Positions 15,526 through 23,636 of a stretch of 64,000 bases of DNA are shown here, piece after piece; position 1 is the first letter of the stretch, and each line of letters begins with the position of its first letter. The position numbers and the translations under genes are program-made. This DNA comes from Pantoea sp. Ap-967 (lineage in GTDB: Bacteria > Pseudomonadota > Gammaproteobacteria > Pseudomonadales > Pseudomonadaceae). The notes under the pieces are model-generated. The model saw only the letters and a program-made list of their open reading frames with translations. It was not told where the DNA came from and did not search any database. The stretch is from assembly GCF_011752565.1 (NCBI RefSeq), contig NZ_VWXK01000027.1, forward strand, positions 1 to 64,000, given 5' to 3'.

Positions 15526-17205
15526 TCAACGCTCGTGGACGTAAGTCCCTGGCGATGCTTCCCCGGCGGCATAGGTGCGGTTGCCCAGGCGGGTCGGGGC
15601 CTTCTTCAACTCGCCCGAGCGCTCGCCCAGCCAGGCTTGCCAGTGCAGCCACCAGGAGTCGGCATGTTTCTCGGCGTTTTCCTGCCAGGCTGCTGGGTCA
15701 CCCGGGCGGTCGGCACCGGTCATGTAGCGCGCCTTGGGGTTGCCGGGTGGGTTGAGGATGCTCTGGATATGGCCGCTGTTGGACAGCACGAACTCGATCT
15801 TGCCGCCGAACAGGTGCGCCGAGCGGTAGCACGAGTGCCACGGGGTGATGTGGTCGTTGGTGCCGGCGACGCTGAAGATGTCGCACTTGACCTGCTTGAG
15901 GTCGATGGAGGTGCCGCACACTTCCAGGGCGTCGGGGCGGGTCAGCGGGTTGTTCTTGAACATCTCGATGAGGTCGCCGTGGAACGCGGCGGGCAGGCGC
16001 GTGGTGTCGTTGTTCCAGAACAGGATGTCGAACACCGGCGGCTCGTTGCCGAGCAGGTAGTTGTTCACCCAGTAGTTCCAGATCAGGTCGTTGGGGCGCA
16101 TCCAGGCGAACACCTTGGCCATGTCGCTGCCTTCGAGCACGCCAGCCTGGTAGGAGTGGCGCTTGGCCGCTTCCAGGGTCTGCTCGTCGACGAACAGTGC
16201 CACCTGGGTATCGACCGTGGTGTCGAGCACGCTGACCAGCAGGGTCAGGGCATTGACCTTCTGCTCGCCGAGCGCGGCGTAGTGGCCCACCAATGCGGTG
16301 CAGGTGATGCCGCCGGAGCAGGCGCCGAGCATGTTCAAGTCTTTGCTGCCGGTGATCGACAGCACCGCGTCGACGGCTTCCTTGAGCGCATCGATGTAGG
16401 TCGACAGGCCCCATTCGCGCTGGGCCTTGGTCGGGTTGCGCCAGCTGATGATGAAGGTCTGCTGCTGCGAGCGCAGGCTGAAGCGGGCCAGGCTCTTGTC
16501 CGGGCTCAGGTCGAACACGTAGAACTTGTTGATTTGCGGCGGCACCACCAGCAGCGGGCGGGCATGCACCTGCTCGGTGATGGGGCTGTACTGGATCAGC
16601 TCCAGCACGTCATTGCGGTACACCACCGCGCCTTCGCTGGTGCCCAGGTTCTTGCCCACCTCGAAGGCTTCCATGTTCACCTGGCTGGGCATGCCGCCGT
16701 TGTTGACCATGTCCTTGGCCAGGTTCGACAGGCCGTCGAGCAGGCTCTTGCCGCCGGTTTCGAAGAAGCGCTTGACCGCTGCCGGGTTGGACAGGGTGTT
16801 GGTGGGCGCCATGGCCTCGGTCATCAGGTTGATGACGAACTGGCCGCGGCTGATGTCCTGGGGCGACAGGTCGCTGCTGCCGATCCAGTCCTGTAGCTCC
16901 TTGCGCCAGGCCAGGTAGGTTTGCAGGTAGCGGCGGTACAGGGGGTTCTTGCTCCAGGCCGGGTCGGCGAAGCGGCGATCGTCGCTTTCCGGCACCAGGC
17001 TGGACTTGCCCAGCAACACATTCTTCAGCTCCAGGCCGAAATGCGCCACGTGCTTGGCGCTGTGCAGCGGCTGGCGCACGGCCTGGCGCAACACAGTACG
17101 AGCAGAGCTCAGCAGGTCTTTGCGGCGAATGCCGATGACCGGGTTCAGGCCCAGGGTGTTTTCCGAGGCCTGCCGCTGCAACTCATCGTTGTTCTTGTTA
17201 CTCAT
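15526..17205 (-). CDS. phaC1: Class II medium-chain-length PHA synthase 1
   Basis: A 559-residue PHA polymerase, first gene of phaC1-phaZ-phaC2-phaD. The catalytic residues can be placed by counting: C296 in GACSGG, D451 and H452 in GTNDHITP, and H479 in NSGHIQSI. The N-terminal domain (about 1-200) is the less conserved part that mediates dimer and granule contacts. Upstream is a 354-bp gene-free region with inverted repeats, described separately. Confidence 0.98.
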   Translation of the reverse strand: MSNKNNDELQRQASENTLGLNPVIGIRRKDLLSSARTVLRQAVRQPLHSAKHVAHFGLELKNVLLGKSSLVPESDDRRFADPAWSKNPLYRRYLQTYLAWRKELQDWIGSSDLSPQDISRGQFVINLMTEAMAPTNTLSNPAAVKRFFETGGKSLLDGLSNLAKDMVNNGGMPSQVNMEAFEVGKNLGTSEGAVVYRNDVLELIQYSPITEQVHARPLLVVPPQINKFYVFDLSPDKSLARFSLRSQQQTFIISWRNPTKAQREWGLSTYIDALKEAVDAVLSITGSKDLNMLGACSGGITCTALVGHYAALGEQKVNALTLLVSVLDTTVDTQVALFVDEQTLEAAKRHSYQAGVLEGSDMAKVFAWMRPNDLIWNYWVNNYLLGNEPPVFDILFWNNDTTRLPAAFHGDLIEMFKNNPLTRPDALEVCGTSIDLKQVKCDIFSVAGTNDHITPWHSCYRSAHLFGGKIEFVLSNSGHIQSILNPPGNPKARYMTGADRPGDPAAWQENAEKHADSWWLHWQAWLGERSGELKKAPTRLGNRTYAAGEASPGTYVHER

Positions 17206-17559
17206 CTACGACGCTCCGTTGTCCTGAGACGAGTACCGGTTTGCCAAGGCCTGTGCCCCGGCGGACAGCCCGGTACTGCTACTCGGGTGACCAGTGATAA
17301 GGAACAGCGGTGCTGCGGGCCGGATGCTTTCGGCGATGAGCTGCGGGGGATTCTGCGTGTGAAGACAGCCTGCTTTCGCTCGCGACCTTTTACATACCGA
17401 CCAGTGCCTGATCGCCTTCAAGGCGATGCAGGGAACTTGCCAGCTCCATTGGTTACCCGACTTTCATGTAATGCGCAAGACAACCCGTTTAAGAGTTGTC
17501 TGTAAGGCATTCAAACAGATGAGATTAGAAAATGCGCTCTAAAGCCTGGAAGCGTTGAG
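17206..17559. promoter_or_regulatory. phaC1 upstream regulatory region
   Basis: This is the only gene-free stretch over 300 bp. Two inverted repeats stand out. AGACAAC at 17478-17484 pairs with GTTGTCT at 17495-17501 (10-nt spacer). ATCGCC at 17411-17416 pairs with GGCGAT at 17422-17427. The first is a plausible operator, perhaps for PhaD, but I cannot confirm it from sequence. On the minus strand near 17235-17255, GGCAC-N5-TTGG resembles a sigma-54 -24/-12 element but lacks the usual final C. No other structure is seen. Confidence 0.45.
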
Positions 17560-17937
17560 CTAGAGCATGAGTTTGACCACGGATTCGGCCGGGTCGCGGG
17601 ATTTGCCGGCCTTGTGCAGTTCATCCAGGTACTCGGCCCACAGCTGCGCCTGGCGCAGGCACAACTGCTCAAGGTACTCCCAGGTGAACAGGCCGCTGTC
17701 ATGGCCGTCGTCGAAGGTCAGTTTCAGGGCGTATTGGCCGGCAGGTTCCAGGCCGACGAGGCCGACGTTGATCTTGCCAAATTGCAGGATGGGGTTGCCG
17801 TGGCCCTGGACCTCGGCGGAAGGGGAGTGCACGCGCAGGAACTCGGCGGGCAGCTGGTAGACCTCGCCGGGGGCGTAGGTGAGGCTGAGGGTCTTGGAAG
17901 CTTTGTGCAGGTTGATGGCGGTGGGCAGGCGGGCCAT
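17560..17937 (-). CDS. DUF971 (gamma-butyrobetaine hydroxylase-like N-terminal) protein
   Basis: A 125-residue stand-alone domain of the DUF971 family, related to the N-terminal zinc-binding domain of gamma-butyrobetaine dioxygenase. Visible features are the LPTAINLHKASKTLSLTYAPG start, YQLPAEFLRVHSPSAEVQGHG, and the C-terminal FTWEYLEQLCLRQ. No catalytic domain follows. The role is unknown; relatives have been linked with iron-sulfur cluster work, but nothing here shows that. The gene is monocistronic between phaC1 and hslU, reading on the minus strand. Confidence 0.85.
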   Translation of the reverse strand: MARLPTAINLHKASKTLSLTYAPGEVYQLPAEFLRVHSPSAEVQGHGNPILQFGKINVGLVGLEPAGQYALKLTFDDGHDSGLFTWEYLEQLCLRQAQLWAEYLDELHKAGKSRDPAESVVKLML

Positions 17938-18017
17938 GGCGGGAATCTCTTGTGAGCAGATGTTGCAAGCTTCGGGAGATTCCGGGGATTGTGCAAGGGG
18001 GCTGCCTTGCAGCCCTT

Positions 18018-18139
18018 TTCGCGACCTGCGGTCGCTCCTACCAGGAACCGTGATCCGCCGCCGGACCGCGATGCACCGCCGGACCGCAATCCTGCGACGG
18101 AATGCGATTCTCCGGTAGGAGCGACCGCCAGGTCGCGAT
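18018..18139. repeat. REP pair with an internal 18-bp tandem repeat
   Basis: Inverted REP copies of the GTAGGAGCGACC type lie at 18018-18042 and 18114-18139. Between them CCGCCGGACCGC recurs at 18058 and 18076 (period 18), with a weaker third unit near 18094. It occupies the gap between the hslU 3' end and the DUF971 gene. Confidence 0.8.
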
Positions 18140-18164
18140 GGGCCGCAAAGCGGCCCCTGCGGTC

Positions 18165-19508
18165 TTACAAAATGTACCGCGACAGGTCTTCGTTCTGCGC
18201 CAGCTCACCGAGGTGGCCATTCACATACGCCGCATCGATACGAATCGGTGCTTCGTCGTGGCTGCTGGCCAAATCGCCTGCACTGAACGACACCTCTTCG
18301 AGCAGGCGCTCAAGCAGGGTGTGCAGGCGGCGGGCTCCGATGTTCTCGGTTTTTTCATTGACCTGGTAGGCGATTTCGGCCAAACGCTTGATGCCGTCGG
18401 CAGCGAACTCGATGTTCAGCCCTTCGGTCTTGAGCAGAGCACTGTACTGCTCGGTCAGCGAGGCATGCGGCTCTTGCAGGATGCGCTCGAAGTCTTCCGG
18501 GGTCAGCGCCTTGAGCTCGACACGGATCGGCAGGCGGCCTTGCAGCTCTGGCACCAGGTCGCTTGGCTTGCTCAGGTGGAACGCACCGGAGGCGATGAAC
18601 AGAATGTGGTCGGTCTTGACCATGCCCAGCTTGGTGTTGACGGTGCAGCCTTCGATCAGCGGCAGCAGGTCGCGCTGCACGCCTTCACGGGACACATCGG
18701 CGCCGCCGACATTGCCGCGCTTGGCCACCTTGTCGATTTCGTCGATGAACACGATGCCGTGCTGTTCGACCGCTTCCAAGGCCTTGGCCTTGAGCTCTTC
18801 TTCGTTGACCAGGCGGCTGGCTTCCTCGTCGCGCACCATCTTCAGCGCGTCCTTGACCTTCAGCTTGCGGCTCTTGCGCTTGCCCTTGCCCATGTTGGCG
18901 AACAGGCTCTGCAGCTGGTTGGTCATCTCTTCCATGCCGGGCGGCGCAGCGATTTCCACGCCCACGTTCTCGGCCACTTCGATTTCGATTTCCTTGTCGT
19001 CCAGCTGGCCTTCGCGCAGGCGCTTGCGGAACAGCTGGCGGGTGTTGGAGTCGCTGCTGCTTTGTGCCGCTTCCTCGCTGAAGCTGGTGACCCGCGCCTG
19101 CGGCAGCAGGGCGTCGAGGATGCGGTCTTCGGCGGCGTCTTCGGCGCGGTGGCGCACGCGGACGATTTCCTGCTCGCGGAGCATTTTCAGGGCAGCATCG
19201 GCCAGGTCACGGATGATCGACTCGACATCGCGGCCCACATAGCCCACTTCGGTGAACTTGGTGGCTTCGACCTTGAGGAACGGCGCGTTGGCCAGCTTGG
19301 CCAGGCGGCGGGCGATTTCGGTCTTGCCGACGCCGGTAGGGCCGATCATCAGGATGTTCTTTGGCGTGACTTCAGCACGCAATTCGGCAGGCAGTTGCAT
19401 GCGCCGCCAGCGGTTGCGCAGGGCGATGGCGACGGCGCGCTTGGCGTCGTCCTGGCCGATGATGTGGCGGTTGAGTTCGTGGACGATTTCGCGGGGGGTC
19501 ATGGACAT
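18165..19508 (-). CDS. hslU: ATP-dependent protease ATPase subunit HslU
   Basis: A 447-residue AAA+ unfoldase of the HslUV (ClpYQ) protease. The Walker A motif GPTGVGKTEIA, the Walker B motif GIVFIDEIDK and the C-terminal LSRYIL that docks into HslV are all visible. The insertion (I) domain lies between the two Walker motifs. The ATG at 19508 gives the family length and is preceded by AAGGA. It follows hslV by 77 bp and shares its promoter. Confidence 0.98.
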   Translation of the reverse strand: MSMTPREIVHELNRHIIGQDDAKRAVAIALRNRWRRMQLPAELRAEVTPKNILMIGPTGVGKTEIARRLAKLANAPFLKVEATKFTEVGYVGRDVESIIRDLADAALKMLREQEIVRVRHRAEDAAEDRILDALLPQARVTSFSEEAAQSSSDSNTRQLFRKRLREGQLDDKEIEIEVAENVGVEIAAPPGMEEMTNQLQSLFANMGKGKRKSRKLKVKDALKMVRDEEASRLVNEEELKAKALEAVEQHGIVFIDEIDKVAKRGNVGGADVSREGVQRDLLPLIEGCTVNTKLGMVKTDHILFIASGAFHLSKPSDLVPELQGRLPIRVELKALTPEDFERILQEPHASLTEQYSALLKTEGLNIEFAADGIKRLAEIAYQVNEKTENIGARRLHTLLERLLEEVSFSAGDLASSHDEAPIRIDAAYVNGHLGELAQNEDLSRYIL

Positions 19509-19585
19509 GATCAATAGGGTCCTTGCACGGGGCTTATCAGCGTGGAAAAGCTCCGCCACCGGGGCGGAGCGCCAGAACAGCTGAT

Positions 19586-20116
19586 TTACTCGGCCAGGTC
19601 CTGCTCCTCGATGGTCAGGTTGTGGTTGGTGAACACGCAGATGTCACCGGCGATGTTCAGGGCGGCCTCGGTGATTTCCCGGGCCGACAGGTCGGTCTTG
19701 TTCAGCAGGGCACGCGCCGCAGCCTGGGCGTAGCCGCCGCCGGAACCCATGGCGATCAGGCCGTCTTCGGGTTCGACCACGTCACCGTTGCCGGTGATGA
19801 TCAGCGAGGCGTCCTTGTTGGCCACGGCCAGCATGGCTTCCAGGCGGCTCAGGGAGCGGTCGGTGCGCCATTCCTTGGCCAGCTCCACGGCGGCACGCAC
19901 CAGGTGGCCGGAGTGTTTCTGCAGTTGGGCCTCGAAGCGTTCGAACAGGGTGAACGCATCGGCGGTGGCACCGGCGAAACCGGCAATCACTTCACCGTTG
20001 TACAGGCGACGGACTTTTTTCGCGTTGCCTTTCATCACGGTGTTGCCGAGGGATACCTGGCCGTCGCCGCCCATGACGACTTTGCCGTTACGGCGGACAG
20101 AAACGATGGTGGTCAA
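19586..20116 (-). CDS. hslV: ATP-dependent protease proteolytic subunit HslV (TTG start)
   Basis: A 176-residue N-terminal-nucleophile (Thr) protease subunit. The start is set at the TTG at 20116, because the next codons read Thr-Thr-Ile-Val-Ser-Val-Arg-Arg, exposing the catalytic Thr when the initiator Met is removed, and because GGAGA lies 8 nt upstream. The in-frame ATG at 20164 would bury that Thr behind 16 extra residues and sits inside the -10 element of the promoter. Conserved GDGQVSLGNTVMKG and GSGGGYAQAAARAL are visible. Confidence 0.95.
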   Translation of the reverse strand: MTTIVSVRRNGKVVMGGDGQVSLGNTVMKGNAKKVRRLYNGEVIAGFAGATADAFTLFERFEAQLQKHSGHLVRAAVELAKEWRTDRSLSRLEAMLAVANKDASLIITGNGDVVEPEDGLIAMGSGGGYAQAAARALLNKTDLSAREITEAALNIAGDICVFTNHNLTIEEQDLAE

Positions 20117-20162
20117 GGGGAGAGTCTCCACGCAGCGGGGCAAAATTGCCTGATGCAGACTC

Positions 20163-20189
20163 ATATGGGGGTGGGGGGAAGAATTTCAA
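20163..20189 (-). promoter_or_regulatory. Sigma-32 (RpoH) heat-shock promoter of hslVU
   Basis: On the minus strand TTGAAA (20184-20189) and CCCCATAT (20163-20170) are separated by 13 nt, a close match to the sigma-32 consensus CTTGAAA / CCCCATnT. The -10 element is 46 bp upstream of the hslV TTG start. Heat-shock control of hslVU is well established in E. coli. Confidence 0.85.
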
Positions 20190-20230
20190 CCGAAGGGGAT
20201 GAATGGTTGCTGAACCTGGCGCGGCCAATG

Positions 20231-20317
20231 GTAGGAGCGACCGTAGGTCGCGAAAAGGGCCGCTTTGCGGCCCTGGGCGGCTGTGCCGCCCTTTCGCGAC
20301 CTCTGGTCGCTCCTACC
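20231..20317. repeat. REP pair between pyrC' and hslV
   Basis: Two inverted REP copies of the GTAGGAGCGACC type, joined by GGGCCGCTTTGCGGCCC and GGCGGCTGTGCCGCC stems, fill the region just before the pyrC' stop and upstream of the hslV promoter. Confidence 0.88.
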
Positions 20318-20338
20318 TGAAGCAGCGTGCGTTGCCGG

Positions 20339-21610
20339 TCAGGCCTCGTGGCAGACGTGGCCATCGACCAAGGTATAACGCACGGCCGCCGGCAGGCAGT
20401 GGCCGATGAACGGGCAGTTGTCGCCGCGCGACAGCCATTGCTCGCCAGCAATAGTCGAGGCCTTGGCATCGAACAGCACCAGGTCCGCAGCGCCGCCCAC
20501 TTTCAGCTCGCCGGCCGGCAGGCGCATCGCCTTGGCCGGGCCGCTGCTCAGGCGCGCCAGCAGGGTCGGCAGGTCGAGCAGGCCGTCCTCGACCAGGGTC
20601 ATGGCCAGCGGCAGCAACAGCTCGACGCTGCTGATACCCGGTTCGGTGGCACCGAACGGGGCCAGCTTGGCATCGCGCTCGTGGGGCTGGTGATGGCTGG
20701 AAATCGCCTGGATCACCCCCGACTTCACCGCCTCGCGCAGGCCGTCGCGGTCGGCGGCGGTACGCAGGGGCGGCTGCACGTGGTACAGGCTGGAGAACTC
20801 GCGCAGCGATTCGTCGGTGAGAATCAGCTGGTACAGCGCCACGTCCGCGGTCACCGGCAGGCCCAACTGCTGGGCCTGGGCGATCAGCCGGGCGCCACGG
20901 GCGCTGGTGATCTGGGTGAAGTGGGCGCGCACGCCGCTCTGTTCCACCAGCAACAGGTTGCGCGCCAGGGCCACGGTTTCGGCGCTTTCCGGGATGCCGG
21001 GCAGGCCGAGGAAGCTGGCCATGGCGCCTTCGTGGGCCAGGCCGCCCTGGGCCAGGTCGCGGTCCTGGGAGTGGAACACCACGGTCAGGTCGAAGGTGGC
21101 CGCGTATTCCAGGGCACGGGCCAGGGTACGGTTGTTGGGGATTTCCTTCAGGCCGTTGCCGAAGGCCACGCAACCGGTGTCACGCAGGGCCACCAGTTCG
21201 GCCAGTTGCTCGCCTTCCAGGCCCTTGGTCAGGGCGCCGATCGGGTAGACCTTGCTGTTGGCGGCCTCGCGGGCGCGGTCGAGGATCAGCTCGGCCACTG
21301 CCGAGGTGTCCAGCACCGGCTTGGTTTGCGGCGGGCAGCACAGGCTGGTGACGCCCCCGGCCACGGCGGCGCGGGTTTCGCTGGCGATGCTGCCCTTGCG
21401 GCTGTAGCCCGGCTCGCGCAGCGACACACCGAGGTCGACCAGGCCAGGGGCGGCAATCAGGCCGTCGGCCTGAATCGTGCGGCTGGCGCTGAAGCCTGCA
21501 GGCGCGGCGCCGATGGCAGCGATGCGTCCGCCGTCCAGGTGCAGGTCGGTGACCTGGTCCAGGCCGCTGGCAGGGTCGATCACCCGGGCGCCAAGAATGC
21601 TGATGGTCAC
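20339..21610 (-). CDS. pyrC': Inactive dihydroorotase-like subunit PyrC' (PyrX)
   Basis: A 423-residue amidohydrolase-fold protein. In active dihydroorotases the first metal site is D-x-H-x-H-L-R-E. Here the corresponding stretch reads D-L-G-V-S-L-R-E (about residues 59-66), so both His ligands are lost. In P. putida the pyrB-linked dihydroorotase homolog is known to be inactive and is needed to assemble aspartate transcarbamoylase. The 4-bp overlap with pyrB fits a 1:1 structural partner. A separate active pyrC must lie elsewhere in the genome. Confidence 0.95.
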   Translation of the reverse strand: MTISILGARVIDPASGLDQVTDLHLDGGRIAAIGAAPAGFSASRTIQADGLIAAPGLVDLGVSLREPGYSRKGSIASETRAAVAGGVTSLCCPPQTKPVLDTSAVAELILDRAREAANSKVYPIGALTKGLEGEQLAELVALRDTGCVAFGNGLKEIPNNRTLARALEYAATFDLTVVFHSQDRDLAQGGLAHEGAMASFLGLPGIPESAETVALARNLLLVEQSGVRAHFTQITSARGARLIAQAQQLGLPVTADVALYQLILTDESLREFSSLYHVQPPLRTAADRDGLREAVKSGVIQAISSHHQPHERDAKLAPFGATEPGISSVELLLPLAMTLVEDGLLDLPTLLARLSSGPAKAMRLPAGELKVGGAADLVLFDAKASTIAGEQWLSRGDNCPFIGHCLPAAVRYTLVDGHVCHEA

Positions 21611-22611
21611 TGGGCGTTCTCCTGGTCGAATTGACGTTGCGCGTTCTGCCCGCTCATGGCCATGGACAGTACCGCCATGCGCACGGCGATGCCGTAGGTG
21701 ACCTGGTTGAGAATCACCGAGTGCTTGCCATCGGCCACCGCCGATTCGATCTCGACCCCGCGGTTGATCGGGCCAGGGTGCATGACGATGGCGTCGGGCT
21801 TGGCGCCGGCCAGGCGCGCGGTGGTCAGGCCGAACAGGCGGTAGAACTCGCCTTCGCTGGGCAGCAGGCCACCGGCCATGCGCTCACGCTGCAGGCGCAG
21901 CATGATCACCACGTCGACGTCCTTGAGGCCTTCGGCGAGGTCGGTGTACACCTTCACGCCGTATTGCTCGATGCCGATCGGGATCAGGGTTTTCGGGCCG
22001 ATCACGCGGATGTCCGGGCAGCCCAGCGCCTTGAGCGCGAGCATGTCGGAGCGAGCCACGCGCGAATGCAGGATATCGCCGACGATGGCCACCGACAGGT
22101 TCTCGAAGCTGCCCTTGTGGCGGCGGATGGTGAGCATGTCGAGCATGCCCTGGGTCGGGTGCGCGTGGCGGCCGTCACCGCCGTTGATCACGGCCACGTC
22201 CGGGCACACGTGCTCGGCAATGAAGTGCGCGGCGCCCGAGTCGGAGTGGCGCACGACGAACATGTCGGCGGCCATGGCTTCGAGGTTGCGCAGGGTGTCG
22301 AACAGGGTTTCGCCCTTGCTGGTCGAGGAGGTCGACACGTTCAGGCTGATCACGTCGGCGGACAGGCGCTGGGCGGCCAGTTCGAAGGTGGTGCGGGTGC
22401 GGGTCGAGTTCTCGAAGAACACGTTGCACACGGTCTTGCCGCGCAGCAACGGGACTTTCTTCACGGCCCGGGCGCCGACTTCGAGGAACGAGTCGGCGGT
22501 GTCGAGGATCTCGGTGAGCAGTTCGCGGGGCAAACCGTCGAGCGAGAGGAAGTGGCGCAGCTGGCCCTGGTCATTGAGCTGCAGCGGGCGCTTGGCGTCG
22601 ATTGGCGTCAT
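21607..22611 (-). CDS. pyrB: Aspartate carbamoyltransferase catalytic subunit
   Basis: A 334-residue enzyme forming carbamoyl-aspartate in pyrimidine synthesis. The carbamoyl-phosphate motif STRTRTTFELAA and the late MHPGPINRGVEI signature are present. It follows pyrR by 13 bp before its own start and overlaps pyrC' by 4 bp. Pseudomonad enzymes of this class form a large dodecamer of PyrB and PyrC'. Confidence 0.98.
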   Translation of the reverse strand: MTPIDAKRPLQLNDQGQLRHFLSLDGLPRELLTEILDTADSFLEVGARAVKKVPLLRGKTVCNVFFENSTRTRTTFELAAQRLSADVISLNVSTSSTSKGETLFDTLRNLEAMAADMFVVRHSDSGAAHFIAEHVCPDVAVINGGDGRHAHPTQGMLDMLTIRRHKGSFENLSVAIVGDILHSRVARSDMLALKALGCPDIRVIGPKTLIPIGIEQYGVKVYTDLAEGLKDVDVVIMLRLQRERMAGGLLPSEGEFYRLFGLTTARLAGAKPDAIVMHPGPINRGVEIESAVADGKHSVILNQVTYGIAVRMAVLSMAMSGQNAQRQFDQENAQ

Positions 22612-22624
22612 CGCGAGGGGACTC

Positions 22625-23143
22625 TTAAAGGGCGGAAGCGGAAGCGAGGTCCTGGCGCTCGAGGGCGAGCGGTGCGGGCCCGGTCAATTTTACCCGTTCA
22701 TGGGCGGCCAGCGACAGGGTGGCGCCGAGTACATTGGGGCGGATCGGCAGTTCGCCGGCATCCAGGTCGAGCAGGCAGACCAGGGTGACGCTGGCCGGGC
22801 GGCCGTAATCGAACAGTTCGTTGAGCGCGGCGCGGATGGTGCGGCCGCTCATCAGCACGTCGTCGACCAGCACCAGGTGCTGGCCTTCCACCTCGAACGG
22901 CAGCTCCGACGGGCGCACTTGCGGGTGCAGGCCGTTCTGGCTGAAGTCGTCGCGGTAGAACGACACGTCCAGGGTGCCCAGCGGGCTCTGGTCGGCCATG
23001 GCTTCCTGGAGGGCCTGGGCAACCCAGACGCCGCCGGTGCGGATGCCGATGTAGCGGGGTTCGCTGATGGCGCGGCGGGCCAGATGGGCGCGTAGGTCGA
23101 CAGCCATCTGCCGGATCAGCTCGGCGGGATTGGGTAGGCTCAT
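22625..23143 (-). CDS. pyrR: Bifunctional pyr regulator / uracil phosphoribosyltransferase PyrR
   Basis: A 172-residue type I phosphoribosyltransferase-fold protein. The PRPP loop is LVLVDDVLMSGRTIRAAL. The start at 23143 was chosen because AGGAG lies upstream and the length is that of the family, rather than the 208-residue extended ORF. In Bacillus PyrR acts on mRNA; the mode of action in Pseudomonas is less clear. A GC-rich hairpin in the leader (23161-23184) is noted separately. Confidence 0.94.
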   Translation of the reverse strand: MSLPNPAELIRQMAVDLRAHLARRAISEPRYIGIRTGGVWVAQALQEAMADQSPLGTLDVSFYRDDFSQNGLHPQVRPSELPFEVEGQHLVLVDDVLMSGRTIRAALNELFDYGRPASVTLVCLLDLDAGELPIRPNVLGATLSLAAHERVKLTGPAPLALERQDLASASAL

Positions 23144-23160
23144 TGCGTATCTCCTGGGGG

Positions 23161-23184
23161 CGCCGGGGTGTGGTTGCCCCGGCG
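23161..23184 (-). promoter_or_regulatory. Hairpin upstream of the pyrR ribosome site
   Basis: CGCCGGGG (23161-23168) pairs perfectly with CCCCGGCG (23177-23184) across an 8-nt loop. In the minus-strand transcript it ends about 8-10 nt before the AGGAG of pyrR. No U-run follows, so it does not look like a terminator. It could influence pyrR translation, but that is inference. Confidence 0.4.
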
Positions 23185-23198
23185 TGGACGCGGAAAGA

Positions 23199-23636
23199 TC
23201 AGGTATTGGCCTCCAGCCAGCCTTGCAGCAGCAGGGCAGCGGCAATGGCATCGACCGGGTTGTCGCGGTAACTGCCGCGCTGGCCGCCGCGGGCCAGGCG
23301 TTCGCCCTTGGCCTCGAAGGTGGTCAGGCGTTCGTCGTGGGTGTGCACGGGCAGGTTGAAGCGGCCGTTCAGGCGGCGGGCGAATTTTTCCGCGCGGGCG
23401 CTCATTTCGCTGGGGGTGCCGTCCATGTTCAGCGGCAGGCCGACGACGATGGCGTCGGGTTTCCACTCGTTGATGAGTTTTTCCACCTGGGCCCAGTCCG
23501 GCACGCCGTTCTGCGCCTTGAGGGTGCACAGCTCGCGGGCCTGGCCGGTGATGACCTGGCCCACGGCCACGCCAATCTGCTTGCTGCCGTAGTCGAAGCC
23601 CAGCAGTAGGCGCAGCGTAGGGGTCTGTTCGGCCAT
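23199..23636 (-). CDS. ruvX: Putative Holliday-junction-resolvase-like pre-16S rRNA nuclease (RuvX/YqgF)
   Basis: A 145-residue RNase H-fold protein of the YqgF family, implicated in 5'-end maturation of 16S rRNA. The first acidic residue is in LLLGFDYGSKQIGVAVG, and the others in VVGLPLNMDGT, HDERLTT and DNPVDAIAAALLLQ. It abuts algH (1-bp overlap) as in other gammaproteobacteria and is followed by pyrR. Confidence 0.95.
   Translation of the reverse strand: MAEQTPTLRLLLGFDYGSKQIGVAVGQVITGQARELCTLKAQNGVPDWAQVEKLINEWKPDAIVVGLPLNMDGTPSEMSARAEKFARRLNGRFNLPVHTHDERLTTFEAKGERLARGGQRGSYRDNPVDAIAAALLLQGWLEANT

Noticed and set aside
20117..20164. ATG start for hslV giving 192 residues
   Set aside because: It would put residues before the catalytic Thr and lies within the promoter -10 element.
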